Source: a virus
Reading direction: 5' to 3' (one strand)
IMG/VR virus record: IMGVR_UViG_3300025276_004419
Location: 62,001-126,000 of that record
Length of the DNA stretch: 64,000 nt
A program made the translations under genes and the position numbers. Shown piece by piece: positions 41,962 to 49,953 of the stretch. Position 1 is the stretch's first letter. Each line of letters begins with the position of its first letter. The notes under the pieces were generated by a model, which saw nothing but the letters and a program-made list of their open reading frames with translations, did no database searches and was not told the origin of the DNA.

Positions 41962-42602
41962 TGCCTAGCCCTAAACCCATAAGTAAAGAACAAATACTAG
42001 CAGCTATGTCTCAAACATTGAGCAACAAAGCAGCAGCACGTTATTTACACGTTTCGTATACACATTATAAAAGGTGGGCTAAAACATATGATGCGACTGA
42101 AGATGGTTATAATAGCCTATTTGATCAACAACTAAACCAAGCAGGTAAAGGTATACCTAAATTCTTAAGAGCAGATGGACCTGAACCAGCATTACTAGAT
42201 ATTATTGAAGGTAGAATTGATGCCTCATCATTCAGTCCAGATAAATTAAAATACAGATTAATAACTGAAGGTTATTTAAAAGAGGAATGTTCAGTATGTG
42301 AATTCCACGAACGTAGAGTAAGTGATTATAAAATACCATTATTACTTAACTTTAAAGACAATAATAAAAATAATTATCGTAAGGAAAACATTGAATTACT
42401 CTGTTATAACCATTATTTCCTACAAGTAGGAGATATATTTAGCGACAAACAGATTAAGGGTATAGAAGACCACGTACCAACATATCAAAGTGAGGTAGAA
42501 TGGGAATTAAGTGATTATCAAAAAGAACAAATGGAATCATTAGGATTAGGTAACCCTACAGACAATGATGATGATCCTTATTCATTAGTATCTAGACGAT
42601 GA
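41961..42602 (+). CDS. HTH plus HNH-like endonuclease
   Basis: The 213-residue protein has an N-terminal helix-turn-helix-like segment (ILAAMSQTLSNKAAARYL, then HYKRWAKTY) and a C-terminal treble-clef HNH-like region: ECSVCEFHERRV, then LNFKDNNKNNYRKENIELLC followed by YNHYF. The NNYRKENIELLC-YNHYF order is typical of HNH enzymes related to endonuclease VII or homing types. The first His of the motif is not evident, so activity is uncertain. It may cut DNA at a specific site. Confidence 0.65.
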   Translation: MPSPKPISKEQILAAMSQTLSNKAAARYLHVSYTHYKRWAKTYDATEDGYNSLFDQQLNQAGKGIPKFLRADGPEPALLDIIEGRIDASSFSPDKLKYRLITEGYLKEECSVCEFHERRVSDYKIPLLLNFKDNNKNNYRKENIELLCYNHYFLQVGDIFSDKQIKGIEDHVPTYQSEVEWELSDYQKEQMESLGLGNPTDNDDDPYSLVSRR

Positions 42603-42781
42603 AACAACGTAAAAATAAATTAGAACGTAAGAAACGTAAACACGATAATTTGGTTAATGATTATGATAATCAAAAATCCAAACATCTTGAAAAACTAGCA
42701 ACAAAAATGTTGGAAGACCAAGAGAAACTTCGTATATTGAAGGATAAGAAATCAGACGGTAAATTTTTAGACCTATTTTAA
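42599..42781 (+). CDS. 60-residue basic protein
   Basis: The protein starts MKQRKNKLERKKRKHDNLVN and is nearly half Lys, Arg and Glu, forming one long helix. It overlaps the HNH-like stop by four bases. Promoter P6 lies inside its 3' half. Function unknown; nucleic-acid binding is possible from the charge. Confidence 0.5.
   Translation: MKQRKNKLERKKRKHDNLVNDYDNQKSKHLEKLATKMLEDQEKLRILKDKKSDGKFLDLF
42710..42740 (+). promoter_or_regulatory. promoter P6, inside a gene
   Basis: TTG (42710-42712), exactly 20 nt, TATATT (42733-42738), with TTCG before the box. It lies within the 3' part of the basic protein gene and would drive the gene at 42782. Confidence 0.6.
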
Positions 42782-43078
42782 ATGGTAAAACGAATTAAAG
42801 TAAAAAGTGTAGAGGAGTTTGAAGAAATGCTTCAAGAACAAGATCTTAAAATCTCTAAAGCAATAATTGAAATTGCCCTAAAGAATTTAAAAGGTACCAA
42901 ACGCTTTATACCTATTTTAGAAATTCATGTTGAAGACGATGATTCTATATTTGATATAACTTTGGATAGACAAAACATGATTAGTACATTACAGCAGAAT
43001 TTAGAAATTCATGAGCGTAATGAAGATTATGAGGGTTGTGCTCGAATTGCTAAAGCAATACAAGAACTAGAAAAATAA
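42782..43078 (+). CDS. hypothetical protein
   Basis: The 98-residue protein starts MVKRIKVKSVEEFEEMLQEQ and ends in a UvrB/UvrC-like helical hairpin: MISTLQQNLEIHERNEDYEG followed by CARIAKAIQELE. That helical pair occurs in many small phage proteins and in UvrB. The role is unknown. Promoter P6 lies upstream. Confidence 0.55.
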   Translation: MVKRIKVKSVEEFEEMLQEQDLKISKAIIEIALKNLKGTKRFIPILEIHVEDDDSIFDITLDRQNMISTLQQNLEIHERNEDYEGCARIAKAIQELEK

Positions 43079-43082
43079 TTAT

Positions 43083-43568
43083 ATGAAAAAGGTTATATTA
43101 TTAGGATTACTACCAGTTTTTATTAGTAGTAATAGTATTGAACCATTAGAAGTATGTTATGAAGAAACTACTATTGAACTTAAGCGAAAAGACATTCAAC
43201 CTATTACTACAGATAGAGAACTTCTCAACGCCCTTATTTTTGTTGAGTCTAGGGGTAATGATTCTGCTATTGGCGACAGGCATCTTATAGGCAATGAGGC
43301 AGTAGGTGCTTTACAGATTAGACCAATTATGGTTAGAGAAGTAAATCGTATTTGTAAAATAACAGGTTCACACCAATACTTTGCCTTAAAAGATAGGTTT
43401 GATCGTAATAAATCCATTCATATGTTTATGATATGGAAAGATTACCACCACAAAAATAATAGTAATGAGATTATAGCTCGTAATTGGAATGGTGGTCCAA
43501 GAGGTTATAAGAAGGATAGGACAGTTAAATATTGGAATAAAATCGAAAAACAATTAAACAATGAGTAA
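43083..43568 (+). CDS. lytic transglycosylase-like protein, secreted
   Basis: The 161-residue protein starts with a short hydrophobic segment (KVILLGLLPVFISS) that may be a signal peptide. The core LLNALIFVESRGNDSAIGD has the catalytic Glu of the SLT/lysozyme fold (FVES), followed by AVGALQIRPIMVREVNRI (the GLxQI-like step) and a late ARNWNGGPRGYKK. It would cut the peptidoglycan glycan strand. It may help lysis or genome entry. Confidence 0.75.
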   Translation: MKKVILLGLLPVFISSNSIEPLEVCYEETTIELKRKDIQPITTDRELLNALIFVESRGNDSAIGDRHLIGNEAVGALQIRPIMVREVNRICKITGSHQYFALKDRFDRNKSIHMFMIWKDYHHKNNSNEIIARNWNGGPRGYKKDRTVKYWNKIEKQLNNE

Positions 43569-43701
43569 TACAAGCGCAAAACAACGTTACGAAGCATTTA
43601 CAGAATGGCATGAATGGGCTAAATCAAAGTACCCATCATACAGAAATGCTGCTAAACAGAAAAAAGCCCCACAACCACGTTTTAGTGAGTATGGTAAGTA
43701 A
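43561..43701 (+). CDS. 46-residue basic peptide
   Basis: An open frame at ATG 43561 (MSNTSAKQRYEAFTEWHEW) overlaps the transglycosylase stop and ends at TAA 43699-43701, which overlaps the next small gene. The product has two aromatic-rich segments and a basic tail. Function unknown. Overlaps at both ends support translation. Confidence 0.5.
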   Translation: MSNTSAKQRYEAFTEWHEWAKSKYPSYRNAAKQKKAPQPRFSEYGK

Positions 43702-43864
43702 ACTATCAGTATTACAAGTGATGCAGATTATGTCTGATGATGATTTTTCATTTTTGATGGAATATGAACCAAACCAAATCTCATCATTATGTAATGCCCT
43801 AAGTGTTGAACTACAAGAAGCAAGAGAAGATGAAAGTATTAGTGATAGGAGAAACTTGTGTTGA
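43691..43864 (+). CDS. 57-residue acidic protein
   Basis: I start at ATG 43691 (MVSKLSVLQVMQIMSDDDF) because it overlaps the preceding small gene stop; the same frame is open farther upstream but that part overlaps another gene. It is helical and acidic (VELQEAREDES). It overlaps the start of the heptose kinase-like gene. Function unknown. Confidence 0.45.
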   Translation: MVSKLSVLQVMQIMSDDDFSFLMEYEPNQISSLCNALSVELQEAREDESISDRRNLC

Positions 43865-44576
43865 TAAATTCGTTTACTGCGATGCTAAACGATTATCACC
43901 TGAAGCACCAGTTCCAGTTGTAAACCCCATAAAATCCATCCAAAACCCTGGCATGGCTGGTAATACGTTTGCTAATGTTAAAGCACTAGCCCCAGATGCT
44001 ACAATGGCTAGCATTACCCAAAAACAAAAGATTACAAAAACCCGCTACGTGGAGGAAAAGTCAAACCATATGTTCCTTAGAGTAGATGAAGGTGAAAAAT
44101 TTGAGGGTCGATTCACTTGGGGTCCATTTGCTGATTCAAGCATAGCCGAAGCCGATATTGTAATTGTGAGTGATTATAATAAAGGTTTTCTAAGTAATGC
44201 TGATCTAAAAGAAATCGCTCGTAAATCTAAATTATCAATTATTGATAGTAAACGTAAGCTTACAAATGATATTATTGAAGGATTTACATTTGTCAAATTA
44301 AACGAATCCGAACGTCTAAACAACCCAGATTTAACTACTGATAATATTATTACTACTTTAGGTAAAAAAGGTGCTGAATACCAAAACATATTATTTGAAT
44401 CACCTAACCCACTAGATACAATTGATGTTTCAGGAGCAGGTGATACATTCGTAGCCTCATTTATAGTAAAATATTACCAATTACAAGATGTTAGATCAGC
44501 AATTAAATTTGCTAATCGTAAATCATCAGAAGTAGTAAGTCAACGTGGTGTAGCAATTCCAACATATGAAGAATAA
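43830..44576 (+). CDS. HldE kinase-domain-like PfkB sugar kinase (heptose-7-phosphate kinase)
   Basis: I start at ATG 43830 (MKVLVIGETCVDKFVY). The 248-residue protein matches the RfaE1/HldE kinase domain: KRLSPEAPVPVVNP, GMAGNTFANVKAL (for GGAANVAxN), ADIVIVSDYNKGFLS, and DTIDVSGAGDTFVASF with the catalytic Asp of PfkB kinases. It is about 60 residues shorter than bacterial HldE kinase domains, with a gap after the GMAGN segment. It would phosphorylate D-glycero-beta-D-manno-heptose 7-phosphate at C1. HldD-like and nucleotidyltransferase genes are also present. Confidence 0.75.
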   Translation: MKVLVIGETCVDKFVYCDAKRLSPEAPVPVVNPIKSIQNPGMAGNTFANVKALAPDATMASITQKQKITKTRYVEEKSNHMFLRVDEGEKFEGRFTWGPFADSSIAEADIVIVSDYNKGFLSNADLKEIARKSKLSIIDSKRKLTNDIIEGFTFVKLNESERLNNPDLTTDNIITTLGKKGAEYQNILFESPNPLDTIDVSGAGDTFVASFIVKYYQLQDVRSAIKFANRKSSEVVSQRGVAIPTYEE

Positions 44577-45381
44577 AGTATTAATTACAGGTGCCGAAGG
44601 TTTTGTTGGTAGAAACCTAAAACGAGAGTTACAATCAGAGTATACAATATTCACATTTGAAGAACGTGAATTAGATTTTGATTGGAGAACAACTATCAAA
44701 CAAATGTTTGAACAAGGTTTAGAATGTGTATTCCACATTGGAGCGTGTTCAGACACATTAGAACAAGATGTAAACTATATGATGTTACTTAATTACGAAG
44801 TAACTAAATATATCACAGATTTATGCGTAGAATACGCCGTTAAATTGGTTTACTCATCATCAGCGGCGAATTATGGAGTAAATGGGAGACATCCGTCTAA
44901 CCTGTATGGTTGGAGTAAATATGCTGGTGAAGGTTATGTCATCTCAAATGGTGGAGTAGCGTTACGTTATTTTAATGTTTATGGCCCAGGTGAAGAAGAT
45001 AAAGGCAGAATGGCTTCTGTTGCTTACCAAATGTATAAACGTAATCAAAATAATGAGGAAATTAAATTATTCCCTAAAAAACCATTACGTGACTTTGTTT
45101 ATGTAAAAGATATCATATCAGCTAATCTATATGCTTATGATAATCATAGTTTTGTATCTGGAAATTGGTATGAAGTAGGTAGTGGTGATGCTAAGGGATT
45201 TGAAGATAAGATGGATATAATGGGATTATCTTACACATACCACCCAGAGAATATTATTCCTGAGGGTTACCAATTCTATACTTGTAGTGACAAAAATAAA
45301 TGGATGGAAGGATGGTTACCTGAATATAATTTAGAAAGTGGTTTAGAAGACTACGTTAAATATTTGGCTACCCAAGGTTAG
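44566..45381 (+). CDS. HldD-like NAD-dependent sugar-nucleotide epimerase
   Basis: The 271-residue protein is an extended SDR: VLITGAEGFVGRNLKREL (NAD loop), CVFHIGACSDTLEQDVNYMM (the HxGAxSDT segment typical of ADP-heptose 6-epimerase), YSSSAANYG, NLYGWSKYAGE with YxxxK catalysis, and ALRYFNVYGPGEEDKGRMAS. HldD converts ADP-D-glycero- to ADP-L-glycero-D-manno-heptose. It is about 40 residues shorter than the bacterial enzyme. It overlaps the kinase gene by 11 bases. Confidence 0.82.
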   Translation: MKNKVLITGAEGFVGRNLKRELQSEYTIFTFEERELDFDWRTTIKQMFEQGLECVFHIGACSDTLEQDVNYMMLLNYEVTKYITDLCVEYAVKLVYSSSAANYGVNGRHPSNLYGWSKYAGEGYVISNGGVALRYFNVYGPGEEDKGRMASVAYQMYKRNQNNEEIKLFPKKPLRDFVYVKDIISANLYAYDNHSFVSGNWYEVGSGDAKGFEDKMDIMGLSYTYHPENIIPEGYQFYTCSDKNKWMEGWLPEYNLESGLEDYVKYLATQG

Positions 45382-45396
45382 GTTCGTATATTCACG
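45364..45396 (+). promoter_or_regulatory. promoter P7
   Basis: TTTGGCTACCC with TTG at 45364-45366, 20 nt, TATATT (45387-45392), then CACGGTATAATAATAAATAA and AAGGTTATG. This is one of the best matches to the shared consensus. It drives the SWIM-domain gene at 45418. Confidence 0.8.
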
Positions 45397-45417
45397 GTAT
45401 AATAATAAATAAAGGTT

Positions 45418-45876
45418 ATGCCGCTGTTTGAATTTACACATAAAACAAAATATGGTCAATTACGTAAGCGAATTGTCCATAGTGAATCATCTCAATTTAC
45501 TATCAAACCCGGCTTTGGTAAGTTTGTTGGTATACGTCCGTTCAAATATATGTCAAGATCCGCACATACACCGGGTTTAACGCGCTCAAATGGTGTCTTG
45601 TATATGATACCCGACTGGATAGAGGTATTGCCTGAAACCACAGTAAATGATATCAAAGCATTTGAGGTAGAAACTCGTGGTCGCAAAAAAAATACCAAAA
45701 AAATCGATAACCCAACTGAATGGAAATTCGAATCCAAATCAGATCCAGGCAGCTATTATGTTGTAAAACAAGTTAGTGACTATAAAGTTAGTTGTACATG
45801 TTCAGGTCAATATAGAGCTAAGGATCGTAAGTGTCGTCACATGAAGGAAATAATGTTAGAATTAGGTATTAAATAA
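45418..45876 (+). CDS. SWIM zinc-finger protein
   Basis: The 152-residue protein has a late YYVVKQVSDYKVSCTCSGQY and RAKDRKCRHMKEIML, which is the SWIM zinc-binding pattern CxC...CxH. The first two thirds form a beta-rich region with a basic stretch RGRKKNTKK. SWIM domains bind DNA or proteins. The gene stands directly behind P7. Confidence 0.75.
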   Translation: MPLFEFTHKTKYGQLRKRIVHSESSQFTIKPGFGKFVGIRPFKYMSRSAHTPGLTRSNGVLYMIPDWIEVLPETTVNDIKAFEVETRGRKKNTKKIDNPTEWKFESKSDPGSYYVVKQVSDYKVSCTCSGQYRAKDRKCRHMKEIMLELGIK

Positions 45877-45882
45877 TAGGTT

Positions 45883-46257
45883 ATGTGTAAGGTTACTTGG
45901 TGTAATAAAGAATCATTAAAATATCTAAATGGGAATTCAAAAGCATATTGCGAGACCCATGTTCAATACAAACAATACGCTGTAAATGCTCCAAATCGCC
46001 CTTGGTTAATGTATAAAGTAGAAAAAGTATTAGCCAATGATTTAATTTGTGAACATTGTAATTTAGATATGGTTAAGCAATTTGGAAAGGAGAATTTCAA
46101 ATCTATTATTACAGCAATGGATGTTGATCATATCGACCCTAGTATTAAAAAAACACCTGAGGGTGAACAACCAAGCAATTACCAATTACTTTGTAAAATG
46201 TGTCACATAATCAAATCACATAAAGAAGGTGATTACACACCAAAAAAATATAGATAA
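45883..46257 (+). CDS. HNH endonuclease
   Basis: The 124-residue protein has a complete HNH core: LICEHCNLDM (first CxxC), AMDVDHIDPSIKKTPEGEQP, SNYQLLCKMCHIIKSHKEG. The DH pair, the Asn in SNYQLL and the last His are the catalytic residues. Free-standing HNH genes of this size in T4-like phages are often homing endonucleases or packaging-related nucleases. Its stop overlaps the next start (TAATG). Confidence 0.85.
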   Translation: MCKVTWCNKESLKYLNGNSKAYCETHVQYKQYAVNAPNRPWLMYKVEKVLANDLICEHCNLDMVKQFGKENFKSIITAMDVDHIDPSIKKTPEGEQPSNYQLLCKMCHIIKSHKEGDYTPKKYR

Positions 46258-46607
46258 TGAATAGACAAGCCTCAAAAGTAATGCAAAAGGAGTTTGATAA
46301 AGCTAAACTCGAATATCCATTTGAAGGTGATTTACTTGAAATTCAAAACGAAGCAGGTAAATGGTTACAAACAACTCGAATTACATTTCGCAGTTATGAT
46401 GGTCCTAGACGCATTACAAATTACGATACAGCATTAACAATTGACCCACTATCATACAGCACATCTACTACCTCAAGCTTTACTGAAGAATACAACGGTC
46501 CTATCTATTACTATGGAAGTAATCGCGAAGGTGGTTGGAGAGGCACTTTTAAGGTCGTATATTCACAGGAGTTAGAAATGGATGAGGTAAACAGTAAATA
46601 CTATTAA
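46257..46607 (+). CDS. hypothetical protein
   Basis: The 116-residue protein begins MNRQASKVMQKEFDKAK and has a Tyr/Ser/Thr-rich second half (STSTTSSFTEEYNGPIYYYG). Promoter P8 lies inside its 3' end. No family is recognised. Confidence 0.5.
   Translation: MNRQASKVMQKEFDKAKLEYPFEGDLLEIQNEAGKWLQTTRITFRSYDGPRRITNYDTALTIDPLSYSTSTTSSFTEEYNGPIYYYGSNREGGWRGTFKVVYSQELEMDEVNSKYY
46535..46567 (+). promoter_or_regulatory. promoter P8, inside a gene
   Basis: TTG (46535-46537), exactly 20 nt, TATATT (46558-46563), with TCG before and CACAGG after. It lies within the 3' part of the hypothetical gene and would drive the gene at 46609. Confidence 0.6.
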
Positions 46608-46608
46608 T

Positions 46609-47022
46609 ATGAGTAGAGGTAGACCAACAGAATCAGAAGCGGTAGTTAAACAGAAATGGACCCAAACGTTTTACGAAATCCAATCTAAACCAGAATTAGG
46701 TTATAAATCGGTTTGGGATTTTGATTTAAATAAAAGTAAAAACGGGGCATGGAAAGTAGAACATACACCAGCTAAAGATGATAAGCACCCAAAAGTTGTA
46801 ATAAATAAAAATCAAACATATGGTGGTGTTTCTGTTGGGATGGTATTTAAAACATCAAAAAACTCAAATGCTAAAACTAAACTTAAGGTTTGGAATAACA
46901 CAAATATTGATTATATTATTACTCAAACTAAATTACCAGGTGTGCCTGATAAATCAGTTATATTGGAGTTAGGAGTAGGCAAAGCACTTATTGACTCCTG
47001 GAAACTTAAATATTCTTTATAA
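46609..47022 (+). CDS. hypothetical protein with AT-hook-like start
   Basis: The 137-residue protein starts MSRGRPTESEAVVKQKW; the RGRP segment resembles an AT-hook. The remainder is a basic, Lys/Asn-rich beta region (HPKVVINKNQTYGGVSVGMV). DNA binding is possible. It follows the internal promoter P8 and ends at the AATATTTATAA motif. Confidence 0.5.
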   Translation: MSRGRPTESEAVVKQKWTQTFYEIQSKPELGYKSVWDFDLNKSKNGAWKVEHTPAKDDKHPKVVINKNQTYGGVSVGMVFKTSKNSNAKTKLKVWNNTNIDYIITQTKLPGVPDKSVILELGVGKALIDSWKLKYSL

Positions 47023-47031
47023 TATTTATAA
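47021..47031 (+). promoter_or_regulatory. AATATTTATAA motif
   Basis: The exact motif overlaps the stop of the preceding gene and ends 21 bases before the ATG at 47052. It is the fourth plus-strand copy. A late-promoter role is inferred. Confidence 0.35.
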
Positions 47032-47051
47032 CATATAAATTAAATTAGATT

Positions 47052-47732
47052 ATGGCTACTAGAGCACTTATTGGTTATTTAAATCCAAACAACACAATTA
47101 CTACCACATACAATCATTTTGATGGTTACCCTGATAACTTAGGTAAAGCATTAGATAGACACTACTCTACAGATGACAAAGCAAAAGAAATTGCTAATAT
47201 GGGGTATGTTTCATTTGTTGAGCCTGTAAATGGTGATATTCAAGCTACTCATAAAAGAGCTCCATTAACAGTTGGTGATAGCGATTTAGTTTCTTCATTA
47301 CAATATTTTAAAGAGGAAGCTGATGGAACTGATTTTGCCTACCTCTACATCCCAACATTAGATGAGTGGGTTATGTCTCCCACTGCAGAGTCAATGGAAG
47401 TATTTGTAGACACATTTATGGATGAGTTGGGTAGTGATGTAAACGATGATGAAGATGATATGGCTAATTATGATACAATAGATAATATGGAAGAAGGATA
47501 CAAAGCTAAATGGAAAAAATTCCTAGGTGAAAACACAGTAGATGAAACAGAATTTAATTTCTTTAATTACATTTTAGGAGATAAATACTCAGACGATGAA
47601 ATTGAAATGTATTTAAAAAGCGATTCATTCCAAGAAGCATCAAGAGATGATGATATGGAAATGGTAGCTAATAATGCTTCAAATTGGGAAAATGAATTCT
47701 TTGAATTCTTTGACAATACAGACAACGTTTAA
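47052..47732 (+). CDS. conserved phage protein, MATRALIGY family
   Basis: The 226-residue very acidic protein starts MATRALIGYLNPNNTITTTY and has NHFDGYPDNLGKALDRHY. Proteins with this start and the DGYP segment occur widely in marine T4-like phages, with no known role. The C-terminal half is rich in Asp, Glu and Asn. It lies between two short-gene groups and has the AATATTTATAA motif upstream. Confidence 0.6.
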   Translation: MATRALIGYLNPNNTITTTYNHFDGYPDNLGKALDRHYSTDDKAKEIANMGYVSFVEPVNGDIQATHKRAPLTVGDSDLVSSLQYFKEEADGTDFAYLYIPTLDEWVMSPTAESMEVFVDTFMDELGSDVNDDEDDMANYDTIDNMEEGYKAKWKKFLGENTVDETEFNFFNYILGDKYSDDEIEMYLKSDSFQEASRDDDMEMVANNASNWENEFFEFFDNTDNV

Positions 47733-47750
47733 AAAACGAATTAATTAGTT

Positions 47751-48710
47751 ATGCTTAAAGGACAACAAGGAGGCGATTTCGCCCCAAACGGTTATCAACA
47801 TACAATAGATGAAGAATTTGGTATAGGACCAACTCGTGAGGACTTTCAACCCACTGAGGATGGTCCTAATCCTATCCAATCTAAAATGTTTCCCCAATCA
47901 CAAAATTTAACATCACAACATACAAACCCACAATCAAGACAACGTCCTAGAACAGGTATGTCTCCTGATTTAGATAAATTTAAAGATGATGGTAATTTTA
48001 ACATTAATTTTTCTAAATCAGCACCATTAAAAGAACAATGGTCAAAACATAAAGCAGTCAATATTGAAGGTATATTCCCCGATTTACAAGCAAATACAAT
48101 CCACAATTATTATTATAATCAACCTGATGATTGGTGGGATTTAATTTTATATCCTGATGTTGATTACGACTACGAACAAGGACAAATTGATAACCCAGGT
48201 TATTATCATATGTACAGAACACAAAAGGGTGATGAATCAATCCCCCGTAGACTAGCTCATTGTCATGATTTAAATAACAATGGTGACTTTAGTTATGTTT
48301 ATAGACGTACAAATGATATGCCTACCCAACAACACCCATACTTAGATTTATTTAAAAGCGAACAATTTAGAAAATATTTAAGTGAAATAACAGGTCACAA
48401 AAATTTAGAATTTAGTGAAGGTCATTCATTTGTTTCTAATTACGAATCAGGTCATTATAATGGTCCTCATACAGATGGAGATAATGGTAGAATAGCATTT
48501 GTATTCCATTTATCTAAAGATTGGAAACCAGCTTATGGTGGGTTATTTTTAAGAATGGACTGGGATTTTAAAACAATTAATAAAGCAGTTTGTCCTCCAT
48601 TTAATACTCTTAGTATATTTGACGTATCAAATGGCGCTCCACATTTAGTAACTGAAGTAGCACAAGGGATAGATAATAAAAGAATAAGTTTTACAGGTTG
48701 GTATCAATAA
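47751..48710 (+). CDS. 2OG-Fe(II) dioxygenase, prolyl 4-hydroxylase type
   Basis: The 319-residue protein has a C-terminal double-stranded beta-helix: NYESGHYNGPHTDGDNGRIA with the HxD iron ligands, AYGGLFLRMD, PPFNTLSIFDVSNGAPHLVTE with the third His, and KRISFTGWYQ with the 2-oxoglutarate-binding Arg. It resembles prolyl 4-hydroxylase-like phage enzymes. The N-terminal 100 residues are low in order and Gln/Pro-rich. Its substrate, protein or nucleotide, is unknown. Confidence 0.85.
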   Translation: MLKGQQGGDFAPNGYQHTIDEEFGIGPTREDFQPTEDGPNPIQSKMFPQSQNLTSQHTNPQSRQRPRTGMSPDLDKFKDDGNFNINFSKSAPLKEQWSKHKAVNIEGIFPDLQANTIHNYYYNQPDDWWDLILYPDVDYDYEQGQIDNPGYYHMYRTQKGDESIPRRLAHCHDLNNNGDFSYVYRRTNDMPTQQHPYLDLFKSEQFRKYLSEITGHKNLEFSEGHSFVSNYESGHYNGPHTDGDNGRIAFVFHLSKDWKPAYGGLFLRMDWDFKTINKAVCPPFNTLSIFDVSNGAPHLVTEVAQGIDNKRISFTGWYQ

Positions 48711-48714
48711 TATT

Positions 48715-49308
48715 ATGACAAATACACAAGTAAGTTTAGAAGCACATTTTGCTACACCAACAGGGTTTGGTTATAATAAAGAGTTAGCAGCACATTATTT
48801 ACCTATTATTAAAGGTATTTTAAGTGAACAAGCAGATGAATCGTTTTTCTGGAAAGGTAAAACAACACATAATCAAGATGATTTTAGATTAGCTGAACAT
48901 CCTGAAATGGATTTAATGAAGGAATTTGTTTGGGATGTGAGTAAACAATATTTAGAACAAACTGGTTTTGATCCAAATTATCTAAAGGGTGATATATTTT
49001 TAATTGCTAATGCTTTAGAAAAAGATTCATTCCATAAATCACATACTCACTTTGATTGTGCCTTATCTGGTGTTTGGTACCTACAGGTTCCTGAAAATAG
49101 CTCTCCATTAGAGTTTGAAGATCCTGTATTTGCTCGTCAATTAAGACACATCCCAACTATAGATGATAACAACCCATATACTTGGAAATCAAGTTATTTA
49201 TACCCAGATGAAGGTTATTATACAGTATTTCCTAACTGGCACAGACACGCTGTTTTACCTAATGATAGCCTAGATTCACGCATAGCAATTTCTTGGAATA
49301 TATCATAG
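48715..49308 (+). CDS. 2OG-Fe(II) dioxygenase, family 2OG-FeII_Oxy_5 (TIGR02466)
   Basis: The 197-residue protein has the family markers: SFHKSHTHFDCALSGVWYLQ (HxH/HxD region), PLEFEDPVFA, DEGYYTVFPNWHRHAVLPND with the third His, and DSRIAISWNIS with the 2OG-binding Arg. This family is frequent in cyanophages and other marine phages. It follows the first dioxygenase by four bases. Substrate unknown. Confidence 0.83.
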   Translation: MTNTQVSLEAHFATPTGFGYNKELAAHYLPIIKGILSEQADESFFWKGKTTHNQDDFRLAEHPEMDLMKEFVWDVSKQYLEQTGFDPNYLKGDIFLIANALEKDSFHKSHTHFDCALSGVWYLQVPENSSPLEFEDPVFARQLRHIPTIDDNNPYTWKSSYLYPDEGYYTVFPNWHRHAVLPNDSLDSRIAISWNIS

Positions 49309-49312
49309 AACT

Positions 49313-49909
49313 ATGAGTAAAGTAACTATTATAATTGGTCTTTCAGGCTCAGGTAAATCTACCCTAGCTACAACATTACTAAACAAGATAGATGGTCCAT
49401 GGAGATTTGAAGCCGATTGGGGTGGATTTAGTAATTATAAGGTAGATAATGATGGTAATATTGGTGGTTCATTTGATGAAGATTCACGATTTAAACCTTT
49501 ATGTAACCATATAAAAAATGGAATACACGTTATTTTAGATGGTGCTTATTTTTGTAATCATAAGTTTTTATGTGAAGCAGAATATTATTTAAATTTACAT
49601 TTTCCTAATATTGAGATAATAAAATATTACTTTGAAAATAATCCTAAAGATGCAACAGCAAATGTATTGTTTAGAGAATGGGATGGGGGTAATTATTGGG
49701 AAATAAATGAGAATGATGATCTTATATTTCATGGGCATCATCACACTGGAGAAGGCCCAGATTATGGAAGAAGACAATATGAAGTGATAATAGAAACTAT
49801 CAATAAACTTTCTAAAGACTATATAATCCCCTCCAAATATCCCCCAATACAAATACAAGTACAAGATGAAAAATTCTATAAAGGGTGGAGAGCATTACTC
49901 CGTGAATAA
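49313..49909 (+). CDS. P-loop kinase
   Basis: The 198-residue protein begins SKVTIIIGLSGSGKSTLATT, a clear Walker A, and has HVILDGAYFCNHKF as a possible Walker B-like strand. The C-terminal half includes VLFREWDGGNYWEIN and HHHTGEGPDYGRRQYEV. It is a small NTP-dependent kinase, perhaps a polynucleotide or metabolite kinase; the acceptor cannot be read from sequence. Confidence 0.72.
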   Translation: MSKVTIIIGLSGSGKSTLATTLLNKIDGPWRFEADWGGFSNYKVDNDGNIGGSFDEDSRFKPLCNHIKNGIHVILDGAYFCNHKFLCEAEYYLNLHFPNIEIIKYYFENNPKDATANVLFREWDGGNYWEINENDDLIFHGHHHTGEGPDYGRRQYEVIIETINKLSKDYIIPSKYPPIQIQVQDEKFYKGWRALLRE

Positions 49910-49917
49910 CATAATAT

Positions 49918-49950
49918 TTGGTTACCGCAAATACCTTTCGTATATTCACG
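49918..49950 (+). promoter_or_regulatory. promoter P9, nearly leaderless
   Basis: TTTGGTTACC with TTG at 49918-49920, 20 nt, TATATT (49941-49946), then CACGTATATG. The ATG begins at 49954, only seven bases after the -7 box. Confidence 0.75.
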
Positions 49951-49953
49951 TAT

